Assembly: GCF_017876775.1 (NCBI RefSeq)
Contig: NZ_JAGIOP010000002.1
Span: forward strand, 3,782,001 to 3,846,000
Length of the DNA: 64,000 bases
Source: Mycolicibacterium lutetiense
GTDB taxonomy: Bacteria > Actinomycetota > Actinomycetes > Mycobacteriales > Mycobacteriaceae
Direction: 5' to 3'
Position numbers and translations under genes: made by a program. Below the pieces are notes generated by a model. The model did not search any database and was not told the origin of the DNA. It was given only the letters and a program-made list of their open reading frames with translations. Positions 38,253 to 45,369 of this stretch are shown here, in pieces (position 1 is the stretch's first letter; each line of letters begins with the position of its first letter).

Positions 38253-38924
38253 ATGTCGACCGAGATCATCGTGCGCGGGTCGTTTTCCGCCTTTCAGCCG
38301 CCCGAACGTGCGACGGCCCATGCCACGCTGGGCTACGAGGGGCCGGCGATCGAGCCGGTGTACGAGCGGGTGGTCCGCGACCTGGACGCGGTGAAAGCCA
38401 CGATCACCCCGCTGCACAACCGCGACGCGGGCCCGATCACCTGGTGGTCCACCGGCCAGGTCCGCACCTGGGCCAACCGGCCGTGGAACAACGAGGGCAA
38501 GCAGTTACCGCTCGTGCACCATGCAAGCGTCGACATCGAGGTCAAGTTCAGCGATTTCACCGCGCTGTCGCGATGGGTCGGCGGCCATGTCACCGAAACC
38601 GGCGGCTTTTCGTTGGCGCGGATCGAATGGGCGTTGACCGTCAAGCATCGCGATGAGTTGGTGGAGCTGGTGCACACCCGCGCCGTGCAGGACGCCGTCA
38701 CCCGGGCCCAGCGCTATTCCGACGCACTCGGCCTCGGACCGGTGCGGCCGGTGGTGATCGGCGACGCCGGCATGCTGGCCCGGGCGCCGGAGGATTCGTC
38801 GCCCCCGCGGATGATGCGCGCCATGGCGACCCACGGCGGTGGGGCGCCCGAACTGGACTTCGCCCCCGCCGATATCGAGGTGTCGATGTCCGTCGATGCG
38901 AAATTCGTGGCGGGCGAGAACTGA
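38253..38924 (+). CDS. SIMPL-domain (DUF541) protein
   Basis: A 223-aa protein of the SIMPL/Oxidative-stress-defence (DUF541) family. It opens TEIIVRGSFSAFQPPERATAHATLGYEG, then PITWWSTGQVRTW, and AVQDAVTRAQRYSDALGLG, the conserved helix. It has no signal peptide, unlike most family members, so it is probably cytosolic. Role unknown; the family is linked to stress and periplasmic oligomers in other bacteria. ATG at 38253 has GGTGAGGGG immediately upstream. Confidence 0.8.
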   Translation: MSTEIIVRGSFSAFQPPERATAHATLGYEGPAIEPVYERVVRDLDAVKATITPLHNRDAGPITWWSTGQVRTWANRPWNNEGKQLPLVHHASVDIEVKFSDFTALSRWVGGHVTETGGFSLARIEWALTVKHRDELVELVHTRAVQDAVTRAQRYSDALGLGPVRPVVIGDAGMLARAPEDSSPPRMMRAMATHGGGAPELDFAPADIEVSMSVDAKFVAGEN

Positions 38925-38944
38925 TCGCGGCGTAGGTTGACCTC

Positions 38945-39409
38945 ATGGCCGAGCTCAAGGACACGCTGCGCGCAGATCTAACCGCCGCGATGAAATCGCA
39001 AGACAAACTGCGTACCGCGACCCTGCGCATGATGCTGGCCGCTGTCCAGAGCGAGGAAGTCTCGGGCAAACAGGCCCGGGAACTGTCCGACGCCGAGGTG
39101 ATCGCGGTGCTGGCCCGCGAATCGAAGAAGCGCGGCGAGGCCGCCGAGATCTACACCCAGAACGGCCGGGGCGAATTGGCGGCCAACGAGCACGCCGAGG
39201 CCAGGATCATCGACGAGTATCTGCCCACCCCGCTGACCGACGCCGAGTTGGCCGACGTCGCCGACACCGCCATCGCACAGGTAGCCGAGCAGATCGGGGA
39301 ACGCCCCGGTGTGCGTCAGATGGGCCAGGTGATGAAGGCCGCCACCGCGATCGCTGCGGGCAAAGCCGACGGCAAGCGGTTGTCGGCGGCGGTCAAGTCG
39401 CGGCTCTGA
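38945..39409 (+). CDS. GatB/YqeY-domain protein
   Basis: A 154-aa protein of the YqeY family, related to the tRNA-binding tail of GatB. It opens LKDTLRADLTAAMKSQDKLRTATLRMMLAAVQ and contains LARESKKRGEAAEIYTQNGR, YLPTPLTDAEL and RQMGQVMKAATAIAAGKADGKRLSAAVKSRL, all family landmarks. It is thought to bind tRNA or act near amidotransferases; function is unproved. It lies 20 bp after the SIMPL gene. Confidence 0.9.
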   Translation: MAELKDTLRADLTAAMKSQDKLRTATLRMMLAAVQSEEVSGKQARELSDAEVIAVLARESKKRGEAAEIYTQNGRGELAANEHAEARIIDEYLPTPLTDAELADVADTAIAQVAEQIGERPGVRQMGQVMKAATAIAAGKADGKRLSAAVKSRL

Positions 39410-39410
39410 C

Positions 39411-40205
39411 TCAGGTCGGGATCCGCCACAGCGCTTCCTGGCTGACGCTGGCGATCAGCGTGCCCGCGGCGTCGTAGAGCGAGCCGCGCGTCAGGCCACG
39501 GGAATCGTTGTGGTTCGCCGCTTGCAGCTCGTAGCGGTGCCAGCCGTGGGGCAGAAACGGCCGGTGGAACCAGATGGAGTGGTCCAGGCTGGCCGCGAAG
39601 CCAAGGTCGGGCCGCAGCGGGACCGTCGGCGGAAGCGCTGAGGGGACCGGGCCGAGGTCGGACATGAAGGTCAGCGTGCAGGCCCGGATCATGGCATCGT
39701 CCTCGATCTCGGATTGCGCGCGGATCCAGAACGGCGAGATCGCGAACTCGGAGTCGTCGGACGGCATGGTGCGCAGATCGAACTTGTCGCCGAAATCCAG
39801 GACGTTGGGCTTCGGCGCGGCCGCATCGAACTCGAGCTTGGGCGGGGCGTCAGGAGACCACTCCAGACCGGGTTCGGGGTGATGGAACGAGGCGATCATC
39901 TCCAGGATCACCTTCCCGCCCTGACTGGCGGTGACGTGCCGGGTGGCGAATGCGCGTCCGTCGCGGATGCGGTCGACGTGGAACTCGACGTCGGCGTCGT
40001 AGCGTCCACCGCGGACGAAGTAGGCGTGCAACGACTGCGGAAGCTTGCCGTCATCCACGGTGGCGCCCGCCGCGCCCAGCGACTGGGCGGCGATCAGCCC
40101 GCCGAAGAGTCGCTCGGTACCACCTCGCCGCGGTTCACGAATGCAGAAATCATCACCATTGCGGTCGAACTGCAACAGTTCGGCGATCCAGCTCAGCGCG
40201 GCCAT
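39411..40205 (-). CDS. acyl-CoA thioesterase, TesB-like double hotdog
   Basis: A 264-aa protein. The N-terminal hotdog domain has the TesB signature RLFGGLIAAQSLGAA and SLHAYFVRGGRYDADVEFHVDRIRDGRAFATRHV (core HAYFVRGG). The second domain has AASLDHSIWFHRPF and LTRGSLYDAAGTLIASVSQEAL, with the expected Asp/Ser/Gln catalytic region. It probably hydrolyses medium or long acyl-CoA. It converges on yqeY one base beyond its stop. Confidence 0.9.
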   Translation of the reverse strand: MAALSWIAELLQFDRNGDDFCIREPRRGGTERLFGGLIAAQSLGAAGATVDDGKLPQSLHAYFVRGGRYDADVEFHVDRIRDGRAFATRHVTASQGGKVILEMIASFHHPEPGLEWSPDAPPKLEFDAAAPKPNVLDFGDKFDLRTMPSDDSEFAISPFWIRAQSEIEDDAMIRACTLTFMSDLGPVPSALPPTVPLRPDLGFAASLDHSIWFHRPFLPHGWHRYELQAANHNDSRGLTRGSLYDAAGTLIASVSQEALWRIPT

Positions 40206-40241
40206 CGGCCGAGGCTATCAACCGCTTGGTTGGGGTCTTGG

Positions 40242-40736
40242 TCACACTCGCGCGAAATAGCTCTGGCCATCGGAGGCCATGCGCCCGAACGCCGCCTTGA
40301 GGACCGGCGCCAACGCTTTGAACGGGATCGCGAACAACGGTTTCGGCTCGATCGCCACGACCCAGGTGAACTCGGTCTGCCCATCGCCGGTGGGTTCGAC
40401 CAGATAGTCCTCGGCGAACCGGCGCAGCGCCGGAATGTTGGCGTGGTCGACGGTGAACGAGTACCGCCGGCCCTCCTCCCAGCGGAAGAACGTCTCATGC
40501 ACCCGCGCGATCCCCGGTGCCAGCGTCACCTCGCGGGAGGTGCCGACGCCGAACGGCCGCGGCGTCAACCAGGTCACGCGGGTGACCGACGGCCCCCACG
40601 CGGCCAGGGACTCATCGGACACCAGCGACTCCCACACCTTTTCGGGCGGCGCGGCGAACCGCTTCCGATAGGTGAAGATGTGCGGCGCCGTGGTGAAGAA
40701 GGCGTCGTCGGCGGGTTCCAGCGCGAACCGGGGCAT
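40242..40736 (-). CDS. SRPBCC-family (polyketide cyclase-like) protein
   Basis: A 164-aa single START/Bet v1-like domain. It contains TYRKRFAAPPEKVWESLVSDESLAAWGPSVTRVTWLTP, the usual first helix and strand (core PPEKVWESLVSDE), then HETFFRWEEGRRYSF and a long C-terminal helix. It probably binds a hydrophobic ligand; no catalytic residues can be assigned. Start at ATG 40736. Lies upstream of the thioesterase gene on the same strand and is divergent from the kinase gene. Confidence 0.8.
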   Translation of the reverse strand: MPRFALEPADDAFFTTAPHIFTYRKRFAAPPEKVWESLVSDESLAAWGPSVTRVTWLTPRPFGVGTSREVTLAPGIARVHETFFRWEEGRRYSFTVDHANIPALRRFAEDYLVEPTGDGQTEFTWVVAIEPKPLFAIPFKALAPVLKAAFGRMASDGQSYFARV

Positions 40737-40803
40737 GGTGCCAGCATGCCGCACAACGGCATTGCGGGATACTCGGATACCAGCGCATACCGGAGGGGGA
40801 CCT

Positions 40804-41940
40804 ATGACGGCGGCGCTCGCCGACCGCTACGAGCTACGTGGCGTGCTCGGCCGCGGCGGCATGGCCGAGGTACGCGATGGCTGGGACACCCGGCTGTCGC
40901 GCCCGGTCGCGATCAAGCTGCTCTATCCGGCTCTGGCCGCCGACGAGTTCACGCGTCGCCGATTCGAGGACGAAGCGCGCGCCGCCGCCGCACTGAACCA
41001 CCCCAACATCGTCGCGGTCCACGACAGCGGTGACGACCACGGGACGCCGTACATCGTGATGGAACGGCTGCCCGGGCCCACCCTGGCCGAGGAGATCGCG
41101 GCCGGGCCGCTATCCGCCGACCGCGTGCGCTGGGTGCTGGCCGACCTACTGGGTGCGCTGACTGCCGCCCACAGCGCAGGCATCTTGCACCGCGACATCA
41201 AGCCCGGCAACGTCCTGATCGCCACGTCCGGCGCCGCCAAGCTTGCCGACTTCGGTATCGCCAAGACCGCCGGAACCGCCCACACTCACGCCGGAACCGT
41301 GTTCGGCACACCGGATTACCTCAGCCCGCAACGGATCACCGGCCAGCCGGCGTCGGCCTCCGACGACCTCTACGCCGTGGGAGTCATCGGCTATGAGGCG
41401 TTGACCGGGCGGCGGCCCTTCGACCGGGGCAACCCGATCGCCACCATGCGCGCAGTTGTCGACGAAGCCCTGATGCCGATCGGCATGCTGCGCCCCGACG
41501 TGGATCCAGCGCTGGTTCACGTCCTGGAGCGTGCGATGGCGCGGGATCCGGCCTACCGCTTCGCCGACGCCGATGCGATGCGGGTTGCCTTGCGCGCAGC
41601 CCCACCGGCACCCCCCGCGACCCTGATGCTGCCCGCCCCGCTGCCGCCGCGACGCTCGCGGGTCAAGATTGTGCTCGCGGCCCTGGCAGTCGTCGCTGCC
41701 GCCATCCTCGGCGCCATCCTGCTGATCGCCGACCCGCCACCGCAGCGCTCGCCCGTCACCCCGGTGACCTCTGTCGCGCCGACCGTGCCGGCCGTCACCA
41801 GCGTGCCCACCGTCACGCCGACACTGCCCGCGGACCAGTGGGAACGGGGCCCCGGCATCGGCAATGGGAACGGCCACGGCAATGGGAACGGGAAAGGCCA
41901 GGGGAATGGCAAGGGCAAGAAGGGCCACCCGCACGACTGA
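40804..41940 (+). CDS. transmembrane Ser/Thr protein kinase with Gly/Asn-rich outer tail
   Basis: A 378-aa Pkn2/PknB-type kinase. Gly-rich loop GRGGMAEV (16-23), ATP lysine Lys38 in VAIKLL, catalytic loop HRDIKPGNVL (RD type), DFGIAK, activation segment GTVFGTPDYLSP. The kinase domain ends near residue 262. A Pro-rich linker, one membrane helix (VKIVLAALAVVAAAILGAILLIA) and a 70-residue outer part follow. That tail is Pro/Thr/Val-rich, then G/N/K repeats (GNGNGHGNGNGKGQGNGK). No PASTA or sensor domain, so the extracellular signal is unclear. It borders the integrated element. Confidence 0.93.
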   Translation: MTAALADRYELRGVLGRGGMAEVRDGWDTRLSRPVAIKLLYPALAADEFTRRRFEDEARAAAALNHPNIVAVHDSGDDHGTPYIVMERLPGPTLAEEIAAGPLSADRVRWVLADLLGALTAAHSAGILHRDIKPGNVLIATSGAAKLADFGIAKTAGTAHTHAGTVFGTPDYLSPQRITGQPASASDDLYAVGVIGYEALTGRRPFDRGNPIATMRAVVDEALMPIGMLRPDVDPALVHVLERAMARDPAYRFADADAMRVALRAAPPAPPATLMLPAPLPPRRSRVKIVLAALAVVAAAILGAILLIADPPPQRSPVTPVTSVAPTVPAVTSVPTVTPTLPADQWERGPGIGNGNGHGNGNGKGQGNGKGKKGHPHD

Positions 41941-41955
41941 CGGCTTCTGGCCCGC

Positions 41956-42000
41956 AAAAAAAGCAAGGCCCAGACCGGATTTCTCTGGTCTGGGCCTTGC
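41956..42000 (-). terminator. intrinsic terminator downstream of the tRNA-Pro remnant
   Basis: A perfect 14-bp stem (41963-41976 with 41987-42000), followed on the minus strand by a run of seven T (41956-41962). It directly follows the 3' end of the tRNA-Pro fragment, so it is the original tRNA terminator. It may also stop kinase transcription from the other side. Confidence 0.85.
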
Positions 42001-42050
42001 TGCACTGTCGGGGTGGCGGGATTCGAACCCACGACCTCTTCGTCCCGAAC
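41964..42050 (-). repeat. attachment site, left (tRNA-Pro 3' half plus terminator)
   Basis: This 87-bp stretch recurs at 51025-51111 with two mismatches; 42001-42050 is identical in both. Read on the minus strand the core runs from the anticodon loop (TTCGGGA, anticodon CGG) through the T-arm GGGTTCGAATCCC to the acceptor end CACCCCGA of a tRNA-Pro. The 5' half of the tRNA is absent, so no functional tRNA is made here. Confidence 0.88.
42008..42050 (-). pseudogene. tRNA-Pro(CGG) 3' half
   Basis: Anticodon loop, 3' anticodon stem (GACGAAG), variable loop, complete T-arm and 3' acceptor strand are present. Base 42051 onward does not match a D-arm or 5' acceptor strand. It is the integrase target left by integration. 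Confidence 0.75.
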
Positions 42051-42153
42051 TCCACGTCCTGGGCGTTTGATGATGCCTCGCGCGTTGGTCTAGTTGTATG
42101 AGTGCAGGTCATAGCGTTGGCAGTGTTGGCTGTAGATGATCGCTCGTGAAACT

Positions 42154-42173
42154 ACTGCGGGCCAATTGCGGGC
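42154..42173 (+). other. integrase arm-type site pair, left arm
   Basis: ACTGCGGGC (42154-42162) and ATTGCGGGC (42165-42173), 11 bp start to start, 104 bp from the core end. The same pair occurs at 50978-50997 and, diverged, at 51215-51234. Bases 42051-42279 otherwise hold no gene I can support. Confidence 0.6.
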
Positions 42174-42279
42174 GGGGCTTGCCGAAACGGCAAGGAGAGT
42201 TGCCACGGTCACTTCGTCGGATTTGACGCCGCGGCTGGGCTGCTCGATCGCTCAGGCAGCCCAGCCAACGGAACGGCTG

Positions 42280-42375
42280 CTACCAGAACAGCATTGAGTC
42301 GCACACCCACTCGGGGAACTCGCCCCGGCAGATCGGGCAGTCGCCGTGCTGGGCGTAGTACTCGATGGCGGCCAT
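42280..42375 (-). CDS. 31-aa CxxC mini-protein downstream of the capsid gene
   Basis: A very small gene with a near-ideal ribosome-binding site (AAAGGAGG, spacing 4). Its product, MAAIEYYAQHGDCPICRGEF followed by PEWVCDSMLFW, has a CPIC zinc-knuckle pair and a third cysteine near the end. It is the last leftward gene of the element and is separated from the capsid gene by a structured non-coding region. Function unknown; a small nucleic-acid or protein-binding zinc knuckle is plausible. Confidence 0.6.
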   Translation of the reverse strand: MAAIEYYAQHGDCPICRGEFPEWVCDSMLFW

Positions 42376-42513
42376 ATGGCCTCCTTTCCAAATAAGTAGA
42401 GCCCGCCGTGTTGCGGCCTCTATTCCTTACTTGTTCCGGAGCGCACGAATTACAGGGCGTGGCACAAACCCGCAGGTCCGGGGGGTGGGCCACGATCGTG
42501 ACAGGAACCCGCC

Positions 42514-42630
42514 ACCTGACCCCGCCCCAGTCAGGAAGCGCGATCTGTACGGAGTCTGGGAGATTACCGATATATCGCTAGATTCCCCAGACCCGTACAC
42601 ACGGAGACTCCTGACTGGGGCGGGGTCAGG
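42514..42630. repeat. 117-bp rod-like hairpin, perfect 22-bp arms
   Basis: Arms 42514-42535 and 42609-42630 are exact complements (22/22). Inside, GTACGG/CCGTAC and TCTGGG/CCCAGA pair again, and the apex holds the palindrome CGATATATCG (42568-42577). It occupies the 455-bp gene-free gap between the capsid gene and the 31-aa gene. It is flanked by CACGATCGTG (42490-42499), GGTCAC/GTGACC (42642-42658) and a C8G6 run (42660-42673). It could be a structured RNA, terminator, origin or packaging site. Confidence 0.8.
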
Positions 42631-42830
42631 AAGTTGGTGCTGGTCACGAAGTGTGACCGCCCCCCCCGGGGGGTGTGGTGTGCGGTCCGGCGCAGGTATC
42701 CACTCGGGCCTCATCGCCGTCATGGTGGGTCCTTGCCCGAAGAAAGGTTCGGAAGGCGGGTTTGACGCCGGACCGCGTATCCGTGACCGGGCTGCCTGAG
42801 CGACCGAGCCGCCCAGCCACGGAGGTCTCA

Positions 42831-44243
42831 CTACGCCGTGGTGGCGATGTTGAGCAGTCGGAACGCCTGGGGCATCAGGACGTCCGAGCCGGTGCGCCAC
42901 CACAGCAGGGCGCCGCGGCTGCCGTTGGGCCGGCGGTTGGCGCCGACGAGGTGGTCGACGCGTTCCATGGTGGCGCCGATGCGGTCGACGATGAGGAACT
43001 GTGACCAGTCGCCGTAGGCCAGCAGGTAGTTACTGGCAGTGGCCGCCGCGTTGAACGTGCCGTCCATGTTGGACTGTTCGTGCACCAGGCGACCGAGCAG
43101 TGAGGGCGGGTTGTCCTGCAGGCTCGGGAACTTCAGTGCACCGTTGGTGGTCTCCAGCTGCCGCAGCGTGTTGAGGATCGCCAGATTGGCAGCCCATCGC
43201 GCATTGGCCTGGAACCGAGGCGGCAAGGCGTTCTGCACCGCGTACACGTCACCGGATGCCAGGGTCTCGGCGACACCTGGGGCTACCAGCGGGACGGTGC
43301 CGGCCGAGGCCACCAGCGAGGTGATGAACCCGGTGGGCTCACCGGAACCGGAACCGGTGGTGTAGGCGGCATCCGAGAGCTGCAGCGCGGAATCCACCAG
43401 GATCTTCTGCAGCTCGGAGATGAAGTTGAGTGCGTCCTGTTCCACCTCGAAGCTGTAGGGCACGAACGCGCTACCGCGGTGCACGGGCACGCTCGGGTCA
43501 TCGAGGGTCGGTGTGCCGTCCGAGGATTCCTCGAACTCGTCGCGCCACTCGGCTGTCACGCCGGCCGAGGAGACACCGTTCCACGAGTTGGTGGCGATGG
43601 TCTCGACGCGGGCGATCTGGCGCAGGCTCGACGTCGAGCCGTTGTTGCTCAGCAGGATCGCCGGGTCCAGCGACAGCGGCACCATGGCATCACCACCGTT
43701 ACCGGATCCGCCGATACCGAGGGCACGCAGTTCGTCGCGCAGGGCCTCGACGCGGCGGTAGGCGTCAGCTTCCTCGGGGGTCCAGCGCAGGTGTCCGGTC
43801 GAGCCGCCGGTGTACCACTTGGCGAAGGCACGTTCATAGGCGTCTGAGCCGGCCGCGACGGCCCAGCGGGCAGCCCAGGTTTCGCCGTTGCCCACCAGGC
43901 GCTCGACGGTCTCAGCGCCACCGGTGTCGAGGGTGCCAGCCTTGATCTTGGCGTCAACCGTGCGCAGCGCCGCATCGCGGGTGCCGGTCAATGCTGGGGC
44001 CTGGTCCTCTCCGATGCCGCGGTCAATGCGCAGCCGGCCTCCACCGCGAGCAGCCTTGGCGATCTCGGAGGCACGGTCCATGTGATCCACGTGCTTCTCC
44101 AGATCGTCGAACTCCGAACGCAGCTCGGCGAACTCGACATCTTCAGCCTTGCTCATACGGTGCTTTGCGTTCAGCGCCTCCATCCGTTGGTGCGCTTCTG
44201 CCATACGGGTGACCGCTTCGGAGCGGGTCAAATTCACAAACAT
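42831..44243 (-). CDS. HK97-type phage major capsid protein
   Basis: A 470-aa capsid protein. Residues about 1-75 form a charged helical region (MAEAHQRMEALNAKHRMSKA, EFDDLEKHVDHMDRA) like the HK97 delta/scaffold domain. The body has SLDPAILLSNNGSTSSLRQIARVETI, VEQDALNFISELQKILVDSALQLSDAAYTTGSGSGEPTGFI (core TTGSGSGEPTGFI), WAANLAILNTLRQL and LLAYGDWSQFLIVDRIG, all typical of the phage_capsid family. ATG at 44243; upstream frame lacks support. No protease gene adjoins, so maturation of the delta domain would need a helper's or host's protease, or not occur. Bases 44244-44493 upstream hold no convincing gene. Confidence 0.92.
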   Translation of the reverse strand: MFVNLTRSEAVTRMAEAHQRMEALNAKHRMSKAEDVEFAELRSEFDDLEKHVDHMDRASEIAKAARGGGRLRIDRGIGEDQAPALTGTRDAALRTVDAKIKAGTLDTGGAETVERLVGNGETWAARWAVAAGSDAYERAFAKWYTGGSTGHLRWTPEEADAYRRVEALRDELRALGIGGSGNGGDAMVPLSLDPAILLSNNGSTSSLRQIARVETIATNSWNGVSSAGVTAEWRDEFEESSDGTPTLDDPSVPVHRGSAFVPYSFEVEQDALNFISELQKILVDSALQLSDAAYTTGSGSGEPTGFITSLVASAGTVPLVAPGVAETLASGDVYAVQNALPPRFQANARWAANLAILNTLRQLETTNGALKFPSLQDNPPSLLGRLVHEQSNMDGTFNAAATASNYLLAYGDWSQFLIVDRIGATMERVDHLVGANRRPNGSRGALLWWRTGSDVLMPQAFRLLNIATTA

Positions 44244-44493
44244 GGTTGTCCTCAATTCAGGGAATGCCAGGACACCGGCAGCACGCGCCACGGGGCGGCC
44301 TGGTCAACAAACAAGGGGGATTCGTCGGGGTGCTCGGCTGCGCCATCAGGGGCGCCGAACTGCGCGACGTGAGATGAAACCCGGTGCGGGAGCTTGCCGG
44401 TTCACCGCGGGCCGAGGATCTCGGGCCACTGCGAAGCGGTCATGCTCGCATACCGTCAACGCTGATTCTACTGCCATGACACGACGTTTCGCG

Positions 44494-44796
44494 TTAGCGC
44501 GTGTCGCTGGTCCACTCGTGCGGCACCGTGTCGGGCACCGCGGCCTCGGCTATGAACTCCCGCTGGATCGGGCCGTCGTCTGCCAGCACGTCACGGTGCA
44601 CCATCGCCAAGGTGCGCCCGCCCCACCGGAACTCGAGTAGGTCGTCCTCGGTGCTGGGGTGCATCAGCACGCCGTGCTGACCGGTGGCATGGCACCAGGC
44701 GATGCGTTCGGCGCGGTCCGCCGGGTCCAGGCCGGCCACGGCTTCTGTCAGGATCGCCTGCACGCGGGCCTGGGTCTTCTCGTCGTCTGTGGTCAC
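44494..44796 (-). CDS. hypothetical protein of the satellite element
   Basis: A 100-aa acidic protein with GTG start at 44796 preceded by GAAAGG. It contains a helical N-terminal half (TQARVQAILTEAVAGLDPADRAERIAWC) and a beta-rich half (LLEFRWGGRTLAMVHRDVL). No family recognised. Bases between it and the next gene upstream contain no other feature. Lies between the capsid gene and the WhiB-like module. Confidence 0.6.
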   Translation of the reverse strand: MTTDDEKTQARVQAILTEAVAGLDPADRAERIAWCHATGQHGVLMHPSTEDDLLEFRWGGRTLAMVHRDVLADDGPIQREFIAEAAVPDTVPHEWTSDTR

Positions 44797-44887
44797 GGTT
44801 GAGCCTTTCAAATAGTTTGCTGGAGGGGACAGATTGTTAGCTGTGAGCGGATCGAACGCGGCGGAACGGGATCCGAACCCCTGCAGG

Positions 44888-45082
44888 TCAGCGGCTTGTG
44901 GGTGTGGAAAATGTCGGAGAGAGATTCGCCATAGGAGGCGGAGGGGTCGCCCCTCGGACGATCCTCGCGGCGCCCCTGCCCCCCTCCCACCTGCGGTTTT
45001 GCCTCGACCAGGCAATCGCGGTCCTCATCACCGCGGCTGCAGGGTTTGCTGGGCTGACCTTCGGGTTTGCTGGTGTGCTCAT
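44888..45082 (-). CDS. small basic protein coupled to the WhiB-like gene
   Basis: A 64-aa frame whose ATG (45082) overlaps the WhiB-like stop in ATGA, as with the other overlaps in this gene chain. Product is basic and Pro/Ala/Arg-rich (MRTAIAWSRQNRRWEGGRG), with a Ser/Thr-rich end. No family recognised; support is the coupling and location only. Confidence 0.4.
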   Translation of the reverse strand: MSTPANPKVSPANPAAAVMRTAIAWSRQNRRWEGGRGAARIVRGATPPPPMANLSPTFSTPTSR

Positions 45083-45369
45083 GCTGTGGCCTTTGGTGGT
45101 CGGCCTGCCTTGGGTTGGATGATGCGGCCGGCGATCACGCCGGGTGGTCGCTTGCTCGGTGTGAGGGTGTCGAACCATGTCTGGCACGACGCCAACGCTG
45201 GGCACCGGCGGCACAGTCCGAGGGCCTGGGCGTGACGCTGCTCGGTGGTCTCGGGCGCCTCGTGCTTATCGGCCTCGTCGAAAAGATGATGCTTGCCTCG
45301 ACACCGGGCGCCGGGTAGTGCTGGGGCGGCACCGACAGCAGCGAGCAGGGTGCTGAGTTGGTCGGTCAC
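45079..45369 (-). CDS. WhiB-like iron-sulfur protein (phage type)
   Basis: A 96-aa protein with four cysteines in the Wbl pattern: GARCRGKHHLFD, then about 35 residues, then GLCRRCPALASC (CxxCxxxxxC). PGVIAGR stands where Wbl proteins have the Gly-rich turn, and a basic RPPKATA tail follows as in DNA-contacting Wbl proteins. Expected to bind a 4Fe-4S cluster and act on sigma-A-dependent promoters. Mycobacteriophage WhiB homologues can block host WhiB2 and superinfection. GTG start overlaps the ATPase stop by four bases. Confidence 0.82.
   Translation of the reverse strand: MTDQLSTLLAAVGAAPALPGARCRGKHHLFDEADKHEAPETTEQRHAQALGLCRRCPALASCQTWFDTLTPSKRPPGVIAGRIIQPKAGRPPKATA

Noticed and set aside
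41963..42000. Hairpin read as the kinase gene's terminator only
   Set aside because: The T-run is on the minus-strand side and the hairpin directly follows the tRNA-Pro fragment, so its primary role is termination of the tRNA; effect on the kinase is secondary.
42660..42673. C8G6 run as a phage cos site
   Set aside because: Suggestive location near the capsid gene, but no cohesive-end sequence is known for this group and no terminase gene is present to support it.
44244..44493. 43-codon minus-strand frame upstream of the capsid gene as a prohead protease remnant
   Set aside because: No ribosome-binding site or protease motif; too short to judge.
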